In this document: positions 5,270-6,655 of the stretch, in pieces
How the letters are laid out: each line of letters starts with the position of its first letter
Position numbering within the stretch: the stretch's first letter is position 1
Source of the DNA: an uncultured Alphaproteobacteria bacterium
Lineage (GTDB): Bacteria; Pseudomonadota; Alphaproteobacteria; Rhizobiales; Aestuariivirgaceae
NCBI GenBank assembly: GCA_937868035.1
Contig: CALMLK010000291.1
Coordinates: forward strand, 1 to 6,655
Length of the DNA stretch: 6,655 nucleotides
Reading direction: 5' to 3'
The notes under the pieces: model-generated
Databases searched by the model: none
Seen by the model: the letters and a program-made list of their open reading frames with translations, nothing else
What the model was told of the DNA's origin: nothing
Translations under genes and position numbers: made by a program

Positions 5270-5665
5270 TCAATCCGCATCCCGCCGCTGCAGTGTCAGC
5301 AGCGTTGCGCCCTTGGCGTCTTTCAGCACCAGCTTGAGGTGGCTGATGTCGGCTTCGTGGGTGGCGGTGAGCGCGGCACTCACGCGTTGTTCGGTCTTCA
5401 TGTTGGCGGGCGGACATGCCATGCGGGTTGTCGCCAGCGGTCCGAAGCTCAGCTTGAAATCATCCTGCGCATAGGTGCCGGTGAAGCGGTTGCAGCCCAG
5501 CGTGCCCCATACCTTGTTGCCCGGCTCGAACTTCACCATCACCGCGAATTTCCCCGTGTCGCTGCCCTCGCCCCACTCCGAGCCTGCAAGCGACATGACG
5601 CCGTCGGCATGGGCGACAGACAACAGCGAGGCAGCAAAAACGGCAGAGAGCAGGATGGCGCGCAT
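5270..5665 (-). CDS. Secreted META/HslJ-like domain protein
   Basis: A 131-residue protein with a signal peptide (MRAILLSAVFAASLLSVAHA, cleavage near residue 20) and one META domain. The diagnostic parts are a short tryptophan segment (SLAGSEWGEG, 25-34), GTLGCNRFTGTY at 54-65 and LATTRMACPP at 77-86, followed by the conserved glutamate (E92 in KTEQRV) and a final strand pair with LKLVLKDAKGATLLTL. C58 and C84 are the usual conserved cysteine pair. META/HslJ proteins are envelope proteins linked in E. coli to heat-shock and novobiocin resistance; their biochemical role is unclear. The start is supported by the signal peptide and by a strong AGAGGAGA (5671-5678), its GGAG 6 nt away. TATAAC on the minus strand (5691-5686) may be its -10. 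It is head-to-head with mclA and could share its control region. Confidence 0.85.
   Translation of the reverse strand: MRAILLSAVFAASLLSVAHADGVMSLAGSEWGEGSDTGKFAVMVKFEPGNKVWGTLGCNRFTGTYAQDDFKLSFGPLATTRMACPPANMKTEQRVSAALTATHEADISHLKLVLKDAKGATLLTLQRRDAD
5286..5304. terminator. Hairpin 19 nt past lsrB, possible weak terminator
   Basis: CGCTGC (5286-5291) and GCAGCG (5299-5304) form a perfect 6-bp GC-rich stem with a 7-nt loop, beginning 19 nt after the lsrB stop and inside the 3' end of the convergent META-domain gene. There is no T-tract after it. It is the only hairpin near the end of the trxB-lsrB operon. Confidence 0.3.
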
Positions 5666-5685
5666 GGGGGTCTCCTCTGACTGCC

Positions 5686-5691
5686 GTTATA
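5686..5691 (-). promoter_or_regulatory. Candidate -10 element for the META-domain gene
   Basis: TATAAC on the minus strand matches five of six -10 bases and lies 20 nt before the start codon, leaving room for a short leader with its strong ribosome-binding site. I see no good -35 at 16-18 nt, so an activator or another sigma factor would be needed. Confidence 0.3.
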
Positions 5692-5710
5692 GCCACCTCC
5701 GCTTCCGAAA

Positions 5711-5753
5711 AGCACCCCACTTTCCGCCTATTTCGCAGGTGCGAAAGGGTGCT
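5711..5753. promoter_or_regulatory. Nested palindromes in the META / mclA divergent region, probable operator
   Basis: TTTCGCA (5731-5737), GG, TGCGAAA (5740-5746) is a perfect 7-bp inverted repeat with a 2-nt centre. It is flanked by a second perfect 7-bp pair, AGCACCC (5711-5717) and GGGTGCT (5747-5753). The whole lies 15-57 nt before the mclA ATG, in the only space available for its promoter. The inner 16-bp palindrome has the form of a dimeric repressor or activator site. The motif loosely recalls TTTGCAAA-type sites of short-chain acyl-CoA regulators (ScfR/RamB/PccR family) that control malyl-CoA lyase and related genes in other alphaproteobacteria, but the match is not exact and the regulator is inferred. 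Confidence 0.5.
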
Positions 5754-5767
5754 AGGTTTGAACCATC

Positions 5768-6655
5768 ATGTCGTTCAAAACCATCACCCTCGCTCCCAAC
5801 CGCCTGAACCGCAGCGAACTCGCCGTGCCTGGCTCCAATGCCAAGCTGTTCGAGAAGGCCGCCAAATCCGCAGCCGACGTGATCTTCCTCGACCTTGAGG
5901 ACGCTGTGGCCCCCGATGACAAGCCGCAGGCCCGCAAGAACATCATCCAGGCGATCGGCGATGTGGACTGGGGCACCAAGACGCTGGCGGTGCGCATCAA
6001 CGGCCTCGACACGCACTTCATGTACCGCGATGTGGTGGACGTGCTGGAGCAATGCTCCGGCCGCCTCGACCTCATCATGATCCCGAAGGTGGGCACAGCG
6101 GCGGATGTCTATGCCGTCGACATGCTGGTGACGCAGATCGAAGCCGCCATGGGCCGCAAGAAGCGCATCGGCTTTGAACTCATCATCGAGACGGCGCTGG
6201 GCATGCAGAACATCCACGAGATTGCGGCCGCAAGTCCGCGCAATGAATCGCTGCACTTCGGCGTCGCCGACTATGCCGCCTCCACCCGCGCCCGCACCAC
6301 GTCGATCGGTGGCGCCAATCCCGATTATGCGGTGCTGACCGACGCCAACGAGGGAGGCACGCGCGACACCCATTGGGGCGACATGTGGCACTACGCCATC
6401 TCACGCATGGTGGTGGCGGCCCGCGCCAATGGCCTTCGTGCCGTCGATGGTCCCTTCGGCAATTTCTCCGATGCCGAGGGTTATCGCTCCGCCGCGCGCC
6501 GCGCTGCCGTTCTCGGCTGCGAAGGCAAGTGGGCGATCCACCCATCGCAAGTGGCACTCGGCAACGAAGTGTTCTCGCCCTCGGAAAAGGACGTGGCCCA
6601 GGCCCGCCGCATCATCGCCGCCATGAAGGAGGCCGAAGCGCAGGGCAAGGGCGCC
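5768..6655 (+). CDS. mclA: L-malyl-CoA / beta-methylmalyl-CoA lyase, 3' end outside window
   Basis: A cytoplasmic CitE-superfamily lyase; 296 codons are seen and, from about 320 residues in known MclA/Mcl1, some 25-30 are missing. It cleaves L-malyl-CoA to acetyl-CoA and glyoxylate (serine cycle) and often beta-methylmalyl-CoA to propionyl-CoA and glyoxylate, or runs these in reverse in the ethylmalonyl-CoA pathway. Key parts: NRSELAVPGSN at 14-24; FLDLEDAVAPDDK at 40-52; VRINGLD at 75-81 with CoA/substrate Arg76; IIETALG at 139-145 with metal-binding Glu141; GVADYA at 165-170 with metal-binding Asp168; and GKWAIHPSQ at 253-261. The THWGDMW region and flanking insertion match Methylobacterium MclA better than Rhodobacter Mcl1, as I recall them. 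An in-frame TGA at 5759-5761 rules out an earlier start. The Shine-Dalgarno is poor: TAGG at 11 nt. The nested palindrome upstream is the likely control site. Confidence 0.92.
   Translation, partial: MSFKTITLAPNRLNRSELAVPGSNAKLFEKAAKSAADVIFLDLEDAVAPDDKPQARKNIIQAIGDVDWGTKTLAVRINGLDTHFMYRDVVDVLEQCSGRLDLIMIPKVGTAADVYAVDMLVTQIEAAMGRKKRIGFELIIETALGMQNIHEIAAASPRNESLHFGVADYAASTRARTTSIGGANPDYAVLTDANEGGTRDTHWGDMWHYAISRMVVAARANGLRAVDGPFGNFSDAEGYRSAARRAAVLGCEGKWAIHPSQVALGNEVFSPSEKDVAQARRIIAAMKEAEAQGKGA

Noticed and set aside
4210..5337. A 375-codon plus-strand frame overlapping the end of trxB and all of lsrB
   Set aside because: It is Arg/His/Pro-rich throughout with no domain, a frame-shifted shadow of lsrB.
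5687..6391. A 234-codon minus-strand frame opposite mclA
   Set aside because: It is antisense to the malyl-CoA lyase gene and has shadow-like composition; the plus-strand frame has all the catalytic residues.

Overview
The window looks like ordinary chromosomal DNA of a GC-rich alphaproteobacterium, most likely in the order Hyphomicrobiales (Rhizobiales). Two things point there. The trxB gene is followed at once by a LysR regulator that closely resembles LsrB/VtlR, and the final gene encodes a malyl-CoA lyase of the Methylobacterium/Rhodobacter MclA type. Codon use is uniformly GC-rich. I see no insertion sequence, phage gene, tRNA, rRNA, CRISPR array or other sign of recent transfer. Ten protein-coding genes account for nearly all of the sequence, and the two at the window edges are cut. 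No gap reaches 300 bases; the longest (3135-3409, 275 nt) lies upstream of trxB.

Layout. Positions 2-1251 (+) hold the 3' part of an unrecognised gene, then tam (trans-aconitate 2-methyltransferase). A short secreted MlaC/Ttg2D-like protein (minus strand) ends exactly where tam ends. A glutathione S-transferase family gene (+, 1902-2540) diverges from it. Two minus-strand genes follow: a six-cysteine secreted protein (2548-2871) and a 55-residue putative secreted peptide (2967-3134). They are separated by a potential long stem-loop. Next comes the trxB-lsrB operon (+, 3410-5266). A secreted META/HslJ-like protein (minus, 5270-5665) is tail-to-tail with lsrB and head-to-head with the malyl-CoA lyase gene (+, 5768 to the window end).

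How the genes work together. The centre is a redox unit: thioredoxin reductase co-transcribed with its LysR-type regulator, with a GST nearby. The flanks carry two acyl/organic-acid enzymes: Tam, which detoxifies trans-aconitate, and malyl-CoA lyase, which serves the serine cycle and/or ethylmalonyl-CoA pathway. All four minus-strand genes encode small proteins with signal peptides, while the five plus-strand genes whose N-termini are visible look cytoplasmic. All three tail-to-tail junctions are 0-7 nt long.

No clear undescribed system is visible. The most useful leads are a near-perfect operator-like palindrome in the mclA promoter region, a dyad in the trxB leader, an LsrB homologue with no cysteine, and the stem-loop region around two unknown secreted proteins.
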